Below, in pieces: positions 1 through 7,560 of a DNA stretch of 27,734 nt. This stretch comes from Roseburia sp. GTDB taxonomy: Bacteria; Bacillota_A; Clostridia; Lachnospirales; Lachnospiraceae. The stretch's first letter is position 1, and each line of letters starts with the position of its first letter. Made by a program: the position numbers and the translations under genes. Where the stretch lies: the NCBI GenBank assembly GCA_019411365.1, contig DXQT01000034.1, positions 1-27,734 on the forward strand, in the 5' to 3' direction. The notes beneath the pieces are model-generated. The model saw nothing but the letters and a program-made list of their open reading frames with translations, ran no database searches and was not told the origin of the DNA.

Positions 1-81
1 AAGAGAGAAAGACTAAATTCAGCATAGATGTGGAATTTAAAATTTCATTCAAGGACGGAAAGAAAATTAATACATTTTTTG

Positions 82-110
82 TTTTCAAAAATGGAATAGT
101 CTGTTATAAT
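82..110 (+). promoter_or_regulatory. Probable sigma-A promoter of the Gls24 gene
   Basis: TTTTCA (82-87, four of six consensus bases) is followed after exactly 17 bp by a perfect TATAAT (105-110). The gene's ATG is at 144, with a TAGGAGG ribosome binding site at 128-134. The same TTTTCA-N17-TATAAT arrangement recurs before glgA. Confidence 0.7.
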
Positions 111-143
111 AGTTACATAATATCACTTAGGAGGCATTAAGCG

Positions 144-521
144 ATGGCTGAGGATAGAAAAACATTTAAAATAAAGGATGGACATTTGGGAGAAGTGAAG
201 ATAGCAGATGAAGTAGTTGCAATTATTGCGGGACTGGCTGCAACAGAAGTCGAAGGTGTCAGTTCCATGGCTGGTAACATTACCAATGAACTTGTCAGCA
301 AGCTTGGAATGAAGAATCTTTCCAAGGGTGTTCGTGTGGAAGTATTGAGCGGCATTGTGAATGTGGATGTGGCGCTGAATATTGCTTACGGATACTCCAT
401 CCCGGAAGTATCTGCGAAAGTTCAGGAACGTGTTAAATCAGCAATTGAGAATATGACAGGATTGGAAGTATCGATCGTGAATGTTCGTATTGCAACCGTA
501 GATATGGGTAATAATAAATAA
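144..521 (+). CDS. Asp23/Gls24 family envelope stress response protein
   Basis: The 125-residue product has the family pattern: an N-terminal stretch with VKIADEVVAIIAGLAATEVEGV (about residues 18-39, glycine- and alanine-rich) and a C-terminal half with VNVDVALNIAYGYSIPEV and a final VNVRIATVDM segment. Family members are small cytoplasmic or membrane-associated proteins linked to cell-envelope stress. In spore-forming Firmicutes one copy commonly sits directly before nusB, as here. The start at 144 is fixed by TAGGAGG nine bases upstream. The gene has its own promoter (82-110) and terminator (566-594), so it is probably monocistronic. Its biochemical activity is not known with precision. 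Confidence 0.93.
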   Translation: MAEDRKTFKIKDGHLGEVKIADEVVAIIAGLAATEVEGVSSMAGNITNELVSKLGMKNLSKGVRVEVLSGIVNVDVALNIAYGYSIPEVSAKVQERVKSAIENMTGLEVSIVNVRIATVDMGNNK

Positions 522-565
522 TCCTTTGCAGAACGTAACGCGAGTTATGGACGATGTAGTAGAAT

Positions 566-594
566 AAAGGGTGTCCGAGCGACATCCTTTTTTT
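566..594 (+). terminator. Rho-independent terminator after the Gls24 gene
   Basis: AAAGGGTGTC (566-575) pairs with GACATCCTTT (581-590), ten pairs with one G-T wobble, around a five-base loop. A run of seven T begins inside the right arm (588-594). It separates the Gls24 gene from nusB. Confidence 0.85.
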
Positions 595-639
595 ACCTTG
601 TAAAGGAATGGAGATTATCGAGACAGAAAGGATCAATCA

Positions 640-1032
640 ATGACCAGAAGAGGATTAAGAGAACAGGTTTTTAAAATGCTTTTCCGCGTGGAGTTCCACA
701 ATGTGGAAGATATGCCGGAGCAGATGAATATGTTTGAGGAAGTGGAGGAGTGCAGCGAGAAGGACAAAGAGTATATCTCCAACAAGTTCCACAACATTGT
801 AGAGAAGATCGATGAGATCGATGCAGCGATCAATGAGGTTTCCGAGGGATGGAAGACCAGAAGAATGGGAAAAGTAGATCTGACTCTGATTCGTCTTGCA
901 GTATACGAGATGAAGTACGAGGATGATATCCCGGTAAAAGTTGCAATCAATGAGGCTGTTGAACTTGCAAAACAGTATGGAACGGATGAATCACCATCAT
1001 TTGTAAATGGAGTATTAGCAAAATTAGCATGA
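640..1032 (+). CDS. nusB: Transcription antitermination factor NusB
   Basis: This 130-residue protein matches NusB in length and layout. It begins MTRRGLREQVFKMLF, the typical N-terminal helix that follows the RNA-binding arginine motif. The C-terminal half contains the conserved LTLIRLAVYEMKY segment and the family ending EAVELAKQYG ... FVNGVLAKLA. NusB with NusE (S10) binds boxA RNA and supports processive transcription of rRNA operons. A GAAAGGA ribosome binding site lies just before ATG 640. It is the first gene of the long operon after the Gls24 terminator, and its TGA overlaps the ATG of xseA by four bases (ATGA), which suggests translational coupling. No convincing promoter was seen in the 45 bp before it. 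Confidence 0.97.
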   Translation: MTRRGLREQVFKMLFRVEFHNVEDMPEQMNMFEEVEECSEKDKEYISNKFHNIVEKIDEIDAAINEVSEGWKTRRMGKVDLTLIRLAVYEMKYEDDIPVKVAINEAVELAKQYGTDESPSFVNGVLAKLA

Positions 1033-2234
1033 TGAAGAATGTTTATTCAGTTGGACAGGTGAATACATACATCAAAAATATGTTTGCCCAGGACTTTATG
1101 ATGCAGCGCATCAGTGTCAAGGGCGAAGTGTCTAACTGCAAGTATCATTCCTCAGGGCATATTTATTTCACTTTGAAGGATCCGGCTGGGACGATCAATG
1201 CGATCATGTTTGCAGGAAACCGCCGGGGGCTCTCTTTTCAGATGAAAGAGGGTGACAAAGTCATCGTGACAGGCTCTGTGGAAGTCTATGAACGGGATGG
1301 AAAGTATCAGCTCTATGCCAGGGAGATTGAACTGGATGGAGCTGGTAATTTATATTTAAAATTTGAAGCGTTAAAAAAAGAATTAGAAGAGATGGGCATG
1401 TTTGCCCCGGAGTACAAGAAGAGAATCCCAACATATATCAGGAGGCTTGGGATTGTCACAGCTCCGACTGGTGCTGCTGTACAGGATATTCGCAATATTT
1501 CCGCAAGAAGGAATCCTTATGTGCAGCTTATTTTATATCCGGCGCTTGTGCAGGGGGAAGGTGCGGTAAGCAGTATTGTAAACGGTATCCGTGCATTAGA
1601 TGCACTTGGCGTGGATGTGATCATTGTCGGACGAGGTGGAGGTTCCATCGAGGATTTGTGGGCGTTTAACGAGGAGGAGGTTGCAAGGGCGATCTTTGAA
1701 TGTGAGACGCCGGTTATCTCCGCTGTCGGACATCAGACGGACACAACGATCGCAGATTTTGTGGCAGATTTAAGGGCGCCGACACCGTCTGCAGCTGCAG
1801 AACTTGCTGTTTTTGATCATCAGGCGGCAGTGGCAGAGATTTCAGCAAAAACTGCAAGGATGAACCGGGCTTTGCAGCAGAAGTTAGATATTGCAAAGTT
1901 GAAAGTAAACCAGTATCAGACAAAGTTACAGTACGTAAGCCCGGAGAGCAGGCTGCATGAACATCGCAGATATGCGATAGACCTTGAGGAAAAATTATAC
2001 CGGCAGATGGAGCAGGTGCTTACGGAAAAGAAGCACAGACTTGCAATCCTGACAGGTCAGATGGAAGGGGTATCCCCTTTGAAGAAGCTGAGTCAGGGGT
2101 TCTCTTATGTTGCGGATGAAACCGGGAAGGCGGTGACGGATGCTTCCACCGTAAAAGTGGGGGATCCACTTACGGTACATCTGTTAAAGGGAACACTGAA
2201 GGCAAATGTCACGGAGGTATTTGACAATGAGTGA
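1029..2234 (+). CDS. xseA: Exodeoxyribonuclease VII large subunit
   Basis: The 401-residue product has the XseA layout. An N-terminal OB-fold nucleic-acid-binding domain (about residues 1-100) is followed by the catalytic domain with GIVTAPTGAA (141-150), VGRGGGS (200-206) and SAVGHQTDTTIADFVADLRAPTPSAAAE. A helical coiled-coil region then leads to the short C-terminal segment SPLKKLSQGFSYV. With XseB it forms exonuclease VII, which degrades single-stranded DNA into oligonucleotides. Two adjacent ATGs are possible (1029 and 1032). Neither has a strong ribosome binding site, consistent with coupling to nusB. The 3' end overlaps the proposed xseB start by eight bases. Confidence 0.97.
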   Translation: MMKNVYSVGQVNTYIKNMFAQDFMMQRISVKGEVSNCKYHSSGHIYFTLKDPAGTINAIMFAGNRRGLSFQMKEGDKVIVTGSVEVYERDGKYQLYAREIELDGAGNLYLKFEALKKELEEMGMFAPEYKKRIPTYIRRLGIVTAPTGAAVQDIRNISARRNPYVQLILYPALVQGEGAVSSIVNGIRALDALGVDVIIVGRGGGSIEDLWAFNEEEVARAIFECETPVISAVGHQTDTTIADFVADLRAPTPSAAAELAVFDHQAAVAEISAKTARMNRALQQKLDIAKLKVNQYQTKLQYVSPESRLHEHRRYAIDLEEKLYRQMEQVLTEKKHRLAILTGQMEGVSPLKKLSQGFSYVADETGKAVTDASTVKVGDPLTVHLLKGTLKANVTEVFDNE

Positions 2235-2451
2235 AGAACAGACGAAGCAGAATGTTTCTCTGGAAGAGACATTTGAACAGATAGAGACGATCATAAAACA
2301 ATTGGAAAGTCCTGAAGTTACACTGGATGATTCTTTTCGTCTGTATCAGGCAGGCGTGGAAAAGTTAAAGACATGTAATTTACTTCTGGACACTGTTGAG
2401 AAGAAAATGCAGGTGATGCAGACCGATGGATCACTGGCAGATTTCGAGTGA
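2227..2451 (+). CDS. xseB: Exodeoxyribonuclease VII small subunit
   Basis: From ATG 2227 the protein has 74 residues and begins MSEEQTKQNVSLEETFEQIE. It shows the XseB pattern of a short helical hairpin: SLEETFEQIETIIKQLES, then VTLDDSFRLYQAGVEKLKTCN and a C-terminal helix. XseB subunits bind the XseA coiled coil and are needed for exonuclease VII activity. The open frame extends upstream to an ATG at 2206, but CGGAGGT at 2212-2218 sits eight bases before ATG 2227 and lies inside that longer form, so 2227 is the better start. It overlaps the end of xseA. Confidence 0.95.
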   Translation: MSEEQTKQNVSLEETFEQIETIIKQLESPEVTLDDSFRLYQAGVEKLKTCNLLLDTVEKKMQVMQTDGSLADFE

Positions 2452-2477
2452 TGAAACAGTTCCTGTAACAAACTGGA

Positions 2478-3389
2478 ATGGAAGAAGGAGCAGCAGAGTT
2501 GGATATTAGAGCAGAGATTCAGACAAGAGTAGATGAGATAGAACAGATCATAAAACGCTATCTTCCGGAGGAAGAGGGCTGGCAGAAGACCATTATGGAG
2601 GCAATGAATTACAGTATTCTTGCCGGTGGAAAAAGACTTCGCCCGATGTTGATGTCGGAGACCTATCGTCTGTTTGGTGGAAAATCAAAAGTGATCGAGC
2701 CTTTTATGGCGGCAATGGAGATGATTCATACCTATTCTCTGGTGCACGATGATCTTCCGGCGATGGACAATGACGAGTACCGCAGAGGGAAAAAGACAAC
2801 ACACGCGGTCTATGGCGAGGCGATGGGGATTCTTGCGGGCGATGCACTGTTGAATTATGCATTTGAAACGGCTGCAAAGGCGTTTGATATGGAACCGGAT
2901 AACCGGAATATCGGAAAAGCCATGCAGATTCTTGCCACAAAGGCGGGCATTTATGGTATGGTCGGAGGACAGGTTGTGGATGTGCAGTCGGAGGATTCCG
3001 GCGACATCACAAAAGAAAAGCTTGATTTTATTTACCGTTTGAAAACCGGAGCGCTCATCGAAAGCTCTATGCTCATCGGCGCTGTTTTGGCAGGGGCAAC
3101 GAAAAACGAACAGAACACGATCGAGAAAGCAGCCACAGAAGTCGGGCTGGCGTTCCAGATTCAGGATGATATTTTAGATGTCACAAGTACGTTGGAAGTG
3201 TTAGGAAAACCAATTGGCAGCGATGAGAAGAACCACAAGGCAACCTATGTGTCCTTCGAAGGGCTTGAGAAGGCAAAGGAAGATGTTGCATTGTATACAA
3301 ACAGCGCAGTGGCAAGAATGGATTCGCTGGTGGTGAAGAATGAGTTTTTGAATGAACTACTGCTTTACTTAATTTCCAGAGAAAAATAA
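2478..3389 (+). CDS. ispA: Farnesyl (polyprenyl) diphosphate synthase
   Basis: The 303-residue protein is a trans-isoprenyl diphosphate synthase. GGKRLRP lies at residues 50-56, the first aspartate-rich motif DDLPAMD at 91-97 and the second, DDILD, at 230-234. The context of the first motif (YSLVHDD, tyrosine five residues upstream) resembles bacterial farnesyl diphosphate synthases that condense IPP with DMAPP and GPP. The neighbouring dxs supplies the MEP precursors. ATG 2478 has no clear ribosome binding site. TTG 2499 in the same frame has AAGGAG (2485-2490) eight bases upstream and may be the true start, giving a protein seven residues shorter. Chain length (C15 versus C20) cannot be fixed from sequence alone. 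Confidence 0.95.
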   Translation: MEEGAAELDIRAEIQTRVDEIEQIIKRYLPEEEGWQKTIMEAMNYSILAGGKRLRPMLMSETYRLFGGKSKVIEPFMAAMEMIHTYSLVHDDLPAMDNDEYRRGKKTTHAVYGEAMGILAGDALLNYAFETAAKAFDMEPDNRNIGKAMQILATKAGIYGMVGGQVVDVQSEDSGDITKEKLDFIYRLKTGALIESSMLIGAVLAGATKNEQNTIEKAATEVGLAFQIQDDILDVTSTLEVLGKPIGSDEKNHKATYVSFEGLEKAKEDVALYTNSAVARMDSLVVKNEFLNELLLYLISREK

Positions 3390-3461
3390 GAACTCTGCGG
3401 AGAAAGAACGGAGATTCACTTTGGAGTTTCCGTAAGAAAGTAAGAAATCGAGGTACCAGAT

Positions 3462-5333
3462 ATGGTATTAGAAAAGATAAATCAACCGAATGATATAAAA
3501 TCCCTCACAGACGAAGAACTGAAAATTCTTGCCTCTGAGATCCGGGAATTTTTAATAGAAAAGATTTCAGTGACAGGCGGTCATCTGGCATCGAATCTGG
3601 GGGTAGTCGAACTGACCATGGCACTGCATCTTGCACTGGATCTTCCAAAAGATAAGATTATATGGGATGTGGGACATCAGTCTTACACGCACAAGCTTCT
3701 GACCGGAAGACGGGAAGGTTTTGACGGGCTGCGTAAGTACGGCGGAATGAGCGGTTTCCCAAAACGGAAAGAAAGCGAATGTGACTGCTTTGACACCGGT
3801 CACAGCTCCACATCGATTTCCGCAGGACTTGGGTATGCGCTGGCGAGAGAGATCACAGGGGAGGACTACAAAGTGGTCTCTGTGATCGGAGATGGTGCGT
3901 TGACCGGAGGAATGGCGTTTGAGGCACTCAATAATGCGGCAAGGCTCAAATCCAATTTTATTATTATTTTAAATGATAATAATATGTCAATCTCAGAGAA
4001 TGTAGGCGGTCTGTCCTCGTATCTTGCCGGTTTCCGGACAGCAGACGCCTATCTGGATCTGAAATTAAATGTGTTAAATTCCCTGAATAAAATGCCTTAC
4101 GGAGAAAAAATGGTCTCTAAAATACGTAAGACAAAAAGTGGGATCAAACAGCTTCTGATTCCGGGAATGTTTTTTGAGGAAATGGGAATCGTGTATTTAG
4201 GACCGGTGGACGGTGGCGATCTTCATGGAATTGTGAAGCTTTTAAGAGAGGCTTCGCATATCGATGGACCGGTATTGATCCATGTCATGACACACAAAGG
4301 TGCGGGGTATGCACCGGCAGAGAGACATCCTGCAAGATTCCACGGAACAGAACCGTTTGATATTGAAACAGGGCTTCCGAAGAATCCAAGAGTGAAGGCA
4401 AATTATACCGATATTTTTTCAACTGTCATGCGAAAGCTTGGCGACCGGGATGAAAAAGTGGTGGCAGTGACGGCAGCAATGACAGATGGAACAGGATTAA
4501 AACGTTTTCATAACATGTTCCCGGAGCGGTTTTTCGATGTTGGGATTGCGGAACAGCATGCAGTGACGTTTGCGGCAGGGCTGGCAGCGGCTGGGCTGAA
4601 ACCGATTTTTGCGGTGTATTCTTCTTTTTTACAGAGAGCATACGACCAGATTTTACATGATGTCTGTATCCAGAATCTGCCGGTGGTATTTGCCATTGAC
4701 AGAGCCGGATTAGTTGGAAGCGATGGGGAGACACATCAGGGAATTTTTGATATCTCCTATCTGTCATCCATTCCGAATATGACGATCATGGCACCGAAGA
4801 ATAAGTGGGAACTGTCCGATATGATCAAATATGCAGTGAATTTTGGTACACCGGTTGCAGTACGCTACCCGAGAGGTGAGGCATATGATGGACTGAAAGA
4901 GTACCGCGCACCGATCAGCATTGGAAAGTGTGAATGGATTTACCGGGAATCCGGGATCGCATTATTTGCATTGGGATCAATGGTAAAAACTGCGGTTGCA
5001 GTCCGGGATGCATTGAAAGCAGAAGGATATCCGTGCAGCATTATCAATGCGCGTTTTGCAAAACCGTTGGATGAAGACGCATTGAGGTACATTACAGAAC
5101 ACCATAAAGTGATCGTCACAATGGAGGAAAACGTGATCAGCGGTGGATTTGGAGAGCATGTGACCGAGTTTTATAATAATGAGAACTGCAAAGATATCCG
5201 CATTGTAAATATTGCAATTCCGGATGAATACGTGGAACATGGAAATGTGGAACTTTTGCGAAAAGAAGTCGGTCTGGATGCGGATACGATCATAGCGCGC
5301 ACGATAGAAGCGTATCAGAACGTGACAGAATAA
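3462..5333 (+). CDS. dxs: 1-deoxy-D-xylulose-5-phosphate synthase
   Basis: At 623 residues this matches full-length Dxs. It condenses pyruvate and glyceraldehyde 3-phosphate in a thiamine-diphosphate-dependent step, the entry to the MEP isoprenoid pathway. Visible motifs are WDVGHQSYTHKLLTGR (68-83), the thiamine-diphosphate and metal motif GDGALTGG (143-150) with NDNNMSISEN (171-180), and in the pyrimidine-binding domain DVGIAEQHAV with its catalytic glutamate. DRAGLVGSDGETHQG and the transketolase C-terminal domain with MEENVISGGFGEHV follow. The start at 3462 follows a weak GAGGT. It sits 72 bp after ispA in the same operon, so two isoprenoid genes are paired here. Confidence 0.97.
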   Translation: MVLEKINQPNDIKSLTDEELKILASEIREFLIEKISVTGGHLASNLGVVELTMALHLALDLPKDKIIWDVGHQSYTHKLLTGRREGFDGLRKYGGMSGFPKRKESECDCFDTGHSSTSISAGLGYALAREITGEDYKVVSVIGDGALTGGMAFEALNNAARLKSNFIIILNDNNMSISENVGGLSSYLAGFRTADAYLDLKLNVLNSLNKMPYGEKMVSKIRKTKSGIKQLLIPGMFFEEMGIVYLGPVDGGDLHGIVKLLREASHIDGPVLIHVMTHKGAGYAPAERHPARFHGTEPFDIETGLPKNPRVKANYTDIFSTVMRKLGDRDEKVVAVTAAMTDGTGLKRFHNMFPERFFDVGIAEQHAVTFAAGLAAAGLKPIFAVYSSFLQRAYDQILHDVCIQNLPVVFAIDRAGLVGSDGETHQGIFDISYLSSIPNMTIMAPKNKWELSDMIKYAVNFGTPVAVRYPRGEAYDGLKEYRAPISIGKCEWIYRESGIALFALGSMVKTAVAVRDALKAEGYPCSIINARFAKPLDEDALRYITEHHKVIVTMEENVISGGFGEHVTEFYNNENCKDIRIVNIAIPDEYVEHGNVELLRKEVGLDADTIIARTIEAYQNVTE

Positions 5334-5378
5334 AAGATTCTAAGATAATGAATAGAATGAGCAGAGAGAGCGGAGAGA

Positions 5379-6182
5379 ATGAAAGAAAGATTAGATATTT
5401 TACTTGTAAATAAAGGACTTGCGCCATCCAGAGAGAAAGCGAAAGCGATGATCATGGAGGGAAATGTATTTGTCGACAATAACCGTGAGGACAAGGCTGG
5501 TTCTACGTTTGACGTGAATGCCAATATTGAGGTAAAAGGTAACACCTTAAAGTATGTAAGCCGTGGCGGTTTGAAACTGGAAAAAGCCATGACACATTTT
5601 GGTATCACATTAGAGGGAAAAGTCTGTATGGACATCGGAGCCTCCACAGGTGGTTTTACGGACTGTATGCTCCAGAACGGCGCGGTCAAAGTTTATGCTG
5701 TGGACGTGGGATATGGTCAGTTTGCGTGGAAACTGCGGCAGGATGAACGGGTTGTCTGTATGGAAAAGACAAACATCCGTTATGTGAAACCGGAAGATAT
5801 CGCAGACCGCCTTGATTTTGCGTCAGTGGATGTTTCCTTTATCTCTCTGACCAAAGTATTAGGACCTGCAAGGGAGCTGTTAAACGATAATGGCGAGATG
5901 GTTTGCCTTATTAAACCGCAGTTTGAAGCCGGCAGGGAAAAGGTAGGAAAAAAGGGAGTTGTCAGGGATAAAGCGGTTCATGAGGAAGTCATCCACAAAG
6001 TGATCGATTATGCGGTGGAGATTGGATTTCACATTTTAAATCTGGAGTATTCGCCAATCAAGGGACCGGAAGGAAATATTGAGTATCTTGTCTATATCAG
6101 AAAAGAAGCCGAAGGCAGCAGAGAGGAATCCGTCGATGTTCATGCAGTGGTAGAGGCTGCACATGGAGAACTGGACAAATAA
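5379..6182 (+). CDS. tlyA: TlyA family rRNA (cytidine-2'-O)-methyltransferase / hemolysin A-like
   Basis: The 267-residue protein combines an N-terminal S4 RNA-binding domain (about residues 1-60, with RLDILLVNKGLAPSREKAKAMI) and an FtsJ-like Rossmann methyltransferase domain. The SAM motif DIGASTGGFTD is at 85-95, VYAVDVGYGQ follows, then DVSFISL and LIKPQFEAGREKVGKKGVVRD. TlyA proteins methylate cytidines in rRNA, and older annotations call them hemolysins. A tail after about residue 240 (EAEGSREESVDVHAVVEA) is acidic and looks unstructured. GGAG lies only three bases before ATG 5379. The stop sits at the start of the NAD kinase gene, so the two are probably coupled. Confidence 0.94.
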   Translation: MKERLDILLVNKGLAPSREKAKAMIMEGNVFVDNNREDKAGSTFDVNANIEVKGNTLKYVSRGGLKLEKAMTHFGITLEGKVCMDIGASTGGFTDCMLQNGAVKVYAVDVGYGQFAWKLRQDERVVCMEKTNIRYVKPEDIADRLDFASVDVSFISLTKVLGPARELLNDNGEMVCLIKPQFEAGREKVGKKGVVRDKAVHEEVIHKVIDYAVEIGFHILNLEYSPIKGPEGNIEYLVYIRKEAEGSREESVDVHAVVEAAHGELDK

Positions 6183-6183
6183 T

Positions 6184-7044
6184 ATGAAACATTTTTTGAT
6201 TATCACCAATTCATTCAAAGATAAAAACTTAAAACTGACCAATGAGATCAAAGGGTATATCGAAAAAAAGGGTGGCAGCTGCCAGTGCTTTACGAGTACC
6301 GGAGACGATGCAAAGCACGCAGCGCCTGAGGCTGATGCGGTTGCGCCGGAGACAGAGTGTGTGCTTGTGTTAGGAGGAGATGGTACGTTGATCAGGGCTG
6401 CTTCCAAACTGGTGGAACAAAATATGGCGCTCATCGGAGTCAATCTTGGAACACTCGGATATCTTTGCGAACTGGAGGAGTCAAATGTTTTTGCAGCAGT
6501 GGATGAACTGATGGAAGAACATTATACCGTTGAGAAACGCATGATGCTTTGCGGTTATGGAATCAAGCAGAGTGAGAAGACAGAGCGCAAAGTGGCACTC
6601 AATGATATCGTCATCCACCGGACAGGGGCGCTGTCAGTGGTAAATTTGATCGTTTTTGTCAATGGGGAATATCTGAATACATTTCGTGCAGATGGAATCA
6701 TCATCTCCACGCCGACAGGGTCTACCGGCTATAATATGTCCGCAGGCGGACCGATCGTCGATCCGAAGGCAAGCATGATCATTATCACTCCAATCAATGC
6801 GCATAATTTGAATTCCAGAAGTATTGTGATCGGTGCTGAAGACGAAGTGATGATCGAAATTGGCGAAAGACGTTCCCAGAAGGACGAGACAGTGGAAGTC
6901 AGCTTTGATGGGGACAATGCTGTGGGATTAGAGGTTGGAGATAAGTTTCTGATCCGGAAAGCAGATTCCACAACAAGAATCTGTAAACTCAACAATATGA
7001 GCTTTCTGGAAATACTGCGCAAAAAAATGAAAGCTTATACATAA
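6184..7044 (+). CDS. nadK: NAD(+) kinase
   Basis: The product phosphorylates NAD to NADP. It carries the family motif GGDGT (residues 64-68, in VLVLGGDGTLIRAA), the NPTGSTGY-like STPTGSTGYNMSAGGPIVDP, and the C-terminal sugar-kinase-like fold. From ATG 6184 it has 286 residues, and MKHFLIITNS fits the usual beginning of the Rossmann strand. An in-frame ATG at 6163, inside the end of tlyA, has a better placed GAGG (6153-6156, six bases upstream) and would add seven residues (MENWTNN), so the start is ambiguous between these two. It lies between tlyA and argR, a common arrangement in Firmicutes. Confidence 0.96.
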   Translation: MKHFLIITNSFKDKNLKLTNEIKGYIEKKGGSCQCFTSTGDDAKHAAPEADAVAPETECVLVLGGDGTLIRAASKLVEQNMALIGVNLGTLGYLCELEESNVFAAVDELMEEHYTVEKRMMLCGYGIKQSEKTERKVALNDIVIHRTGALSVVNLIVFVNGEYLNTFRADGIIISTPTGSTGYNMSAGGPIVDPKASMIIITPINAHNLNSRSIVIGAEDEVMIEIGERRSQKDETVEVSFDGDNAVGLEVGDKFLIRKADSTTRICKLNNMSFLEILRKKMKAYT

Positions 7045-7072
7045 ACACAAAGCTTAGGAGGTCAGACCGGAA

Positions 7073-7525
7073 ATGAAGACAAAACGTCAGACAAAAATGT
7101 TGGAACTGATAAAAAAACATGATATTGAGACACAGGAAGAGTTATCCGATTATCTCCAGAAAGAAGGATATCAGGTGACACAGGCAACGGTTTCCAGAGA
7201 TATCCGGGAATTAAAACTTACGAAAGTTGCTATGAGTAATGGTCGACAGAAGTACGCTGCCCTGACAGAGGCGAATGAAGACCTTTCCGAAAAATATACC
7301 CGTGTTTTTCGGGATGCTTTTGTGTCTATGGATATGGCGCAGAATATTCTGGTGATCAAAACGGTTTCCGGAATGGCAATGGCAGTTGCGGCAGCGATAG
7401 ATGCCATGCATCTGCATGAGATCGTCGGCTGTATTGCCGGTGATGATACCATAATGTGTGCAGTGCGAAGCGTAGATGACACGATTGCAGTGATGAGTCG
7501 TCTGCGTAAGCTTGTAGAAGATTAG
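7073..7525 (+). CDS. argR: Arginine repressor ArgR/AhrC
   Basis: The 150-residue product has the two ArgR domains. The N-terminal winged helix (about residues 1-70) carries QEELSDYLQKEGYQVTQATVSRDIRELKL. The C-terminal oligomerisation and arginine-binding domain carries GCIAGDDTIMCAVRS, whose paired aspartates contact arginine in the family. The protein forms hexamers that bind ARG boxes when arginine is plentiful. A TAGGAGGT ribosome binding site precedes ATG 7073 by eleven bases. The argR-recN pair is widely conserved in Firmicutes. A likely target in this window is argH, although no convincing ARG box was seen in front of it. Confidence 0.97.
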   Translation: MKTKRQTKMLELIKKHDIETQEELSDYLQKEGYQVTQATVSRDIRELKLTKVAMSNGRQKYAALTEANEDLSEKYTRVFRDAFVSMDMAQNILVIKTVSGMAMAVAAAIDAMHLHEIVGCIAGDDTIMCAVRSVDDTIAVMSRLRKLVED

Positions 7526-7560
7526 AACATATACTTTTGGGGAGAGTAGAAGGAGACTAT

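Noticed and set aside
3390..3461. Weak inverted repeat (ACGGA/TCCGT) between ispA and dxs
   Set aside because: The stem is only five pairs and there is no T run, so neither a terminator nor another regulatory element is supported.
4426..4767. 113-codon minus-strand ORF inside dxs
   Set aside because: It lies entirely within a well-supported dxs frame, has no ribosome binding site or recognisable motif, and is a shadow of biased codon use.
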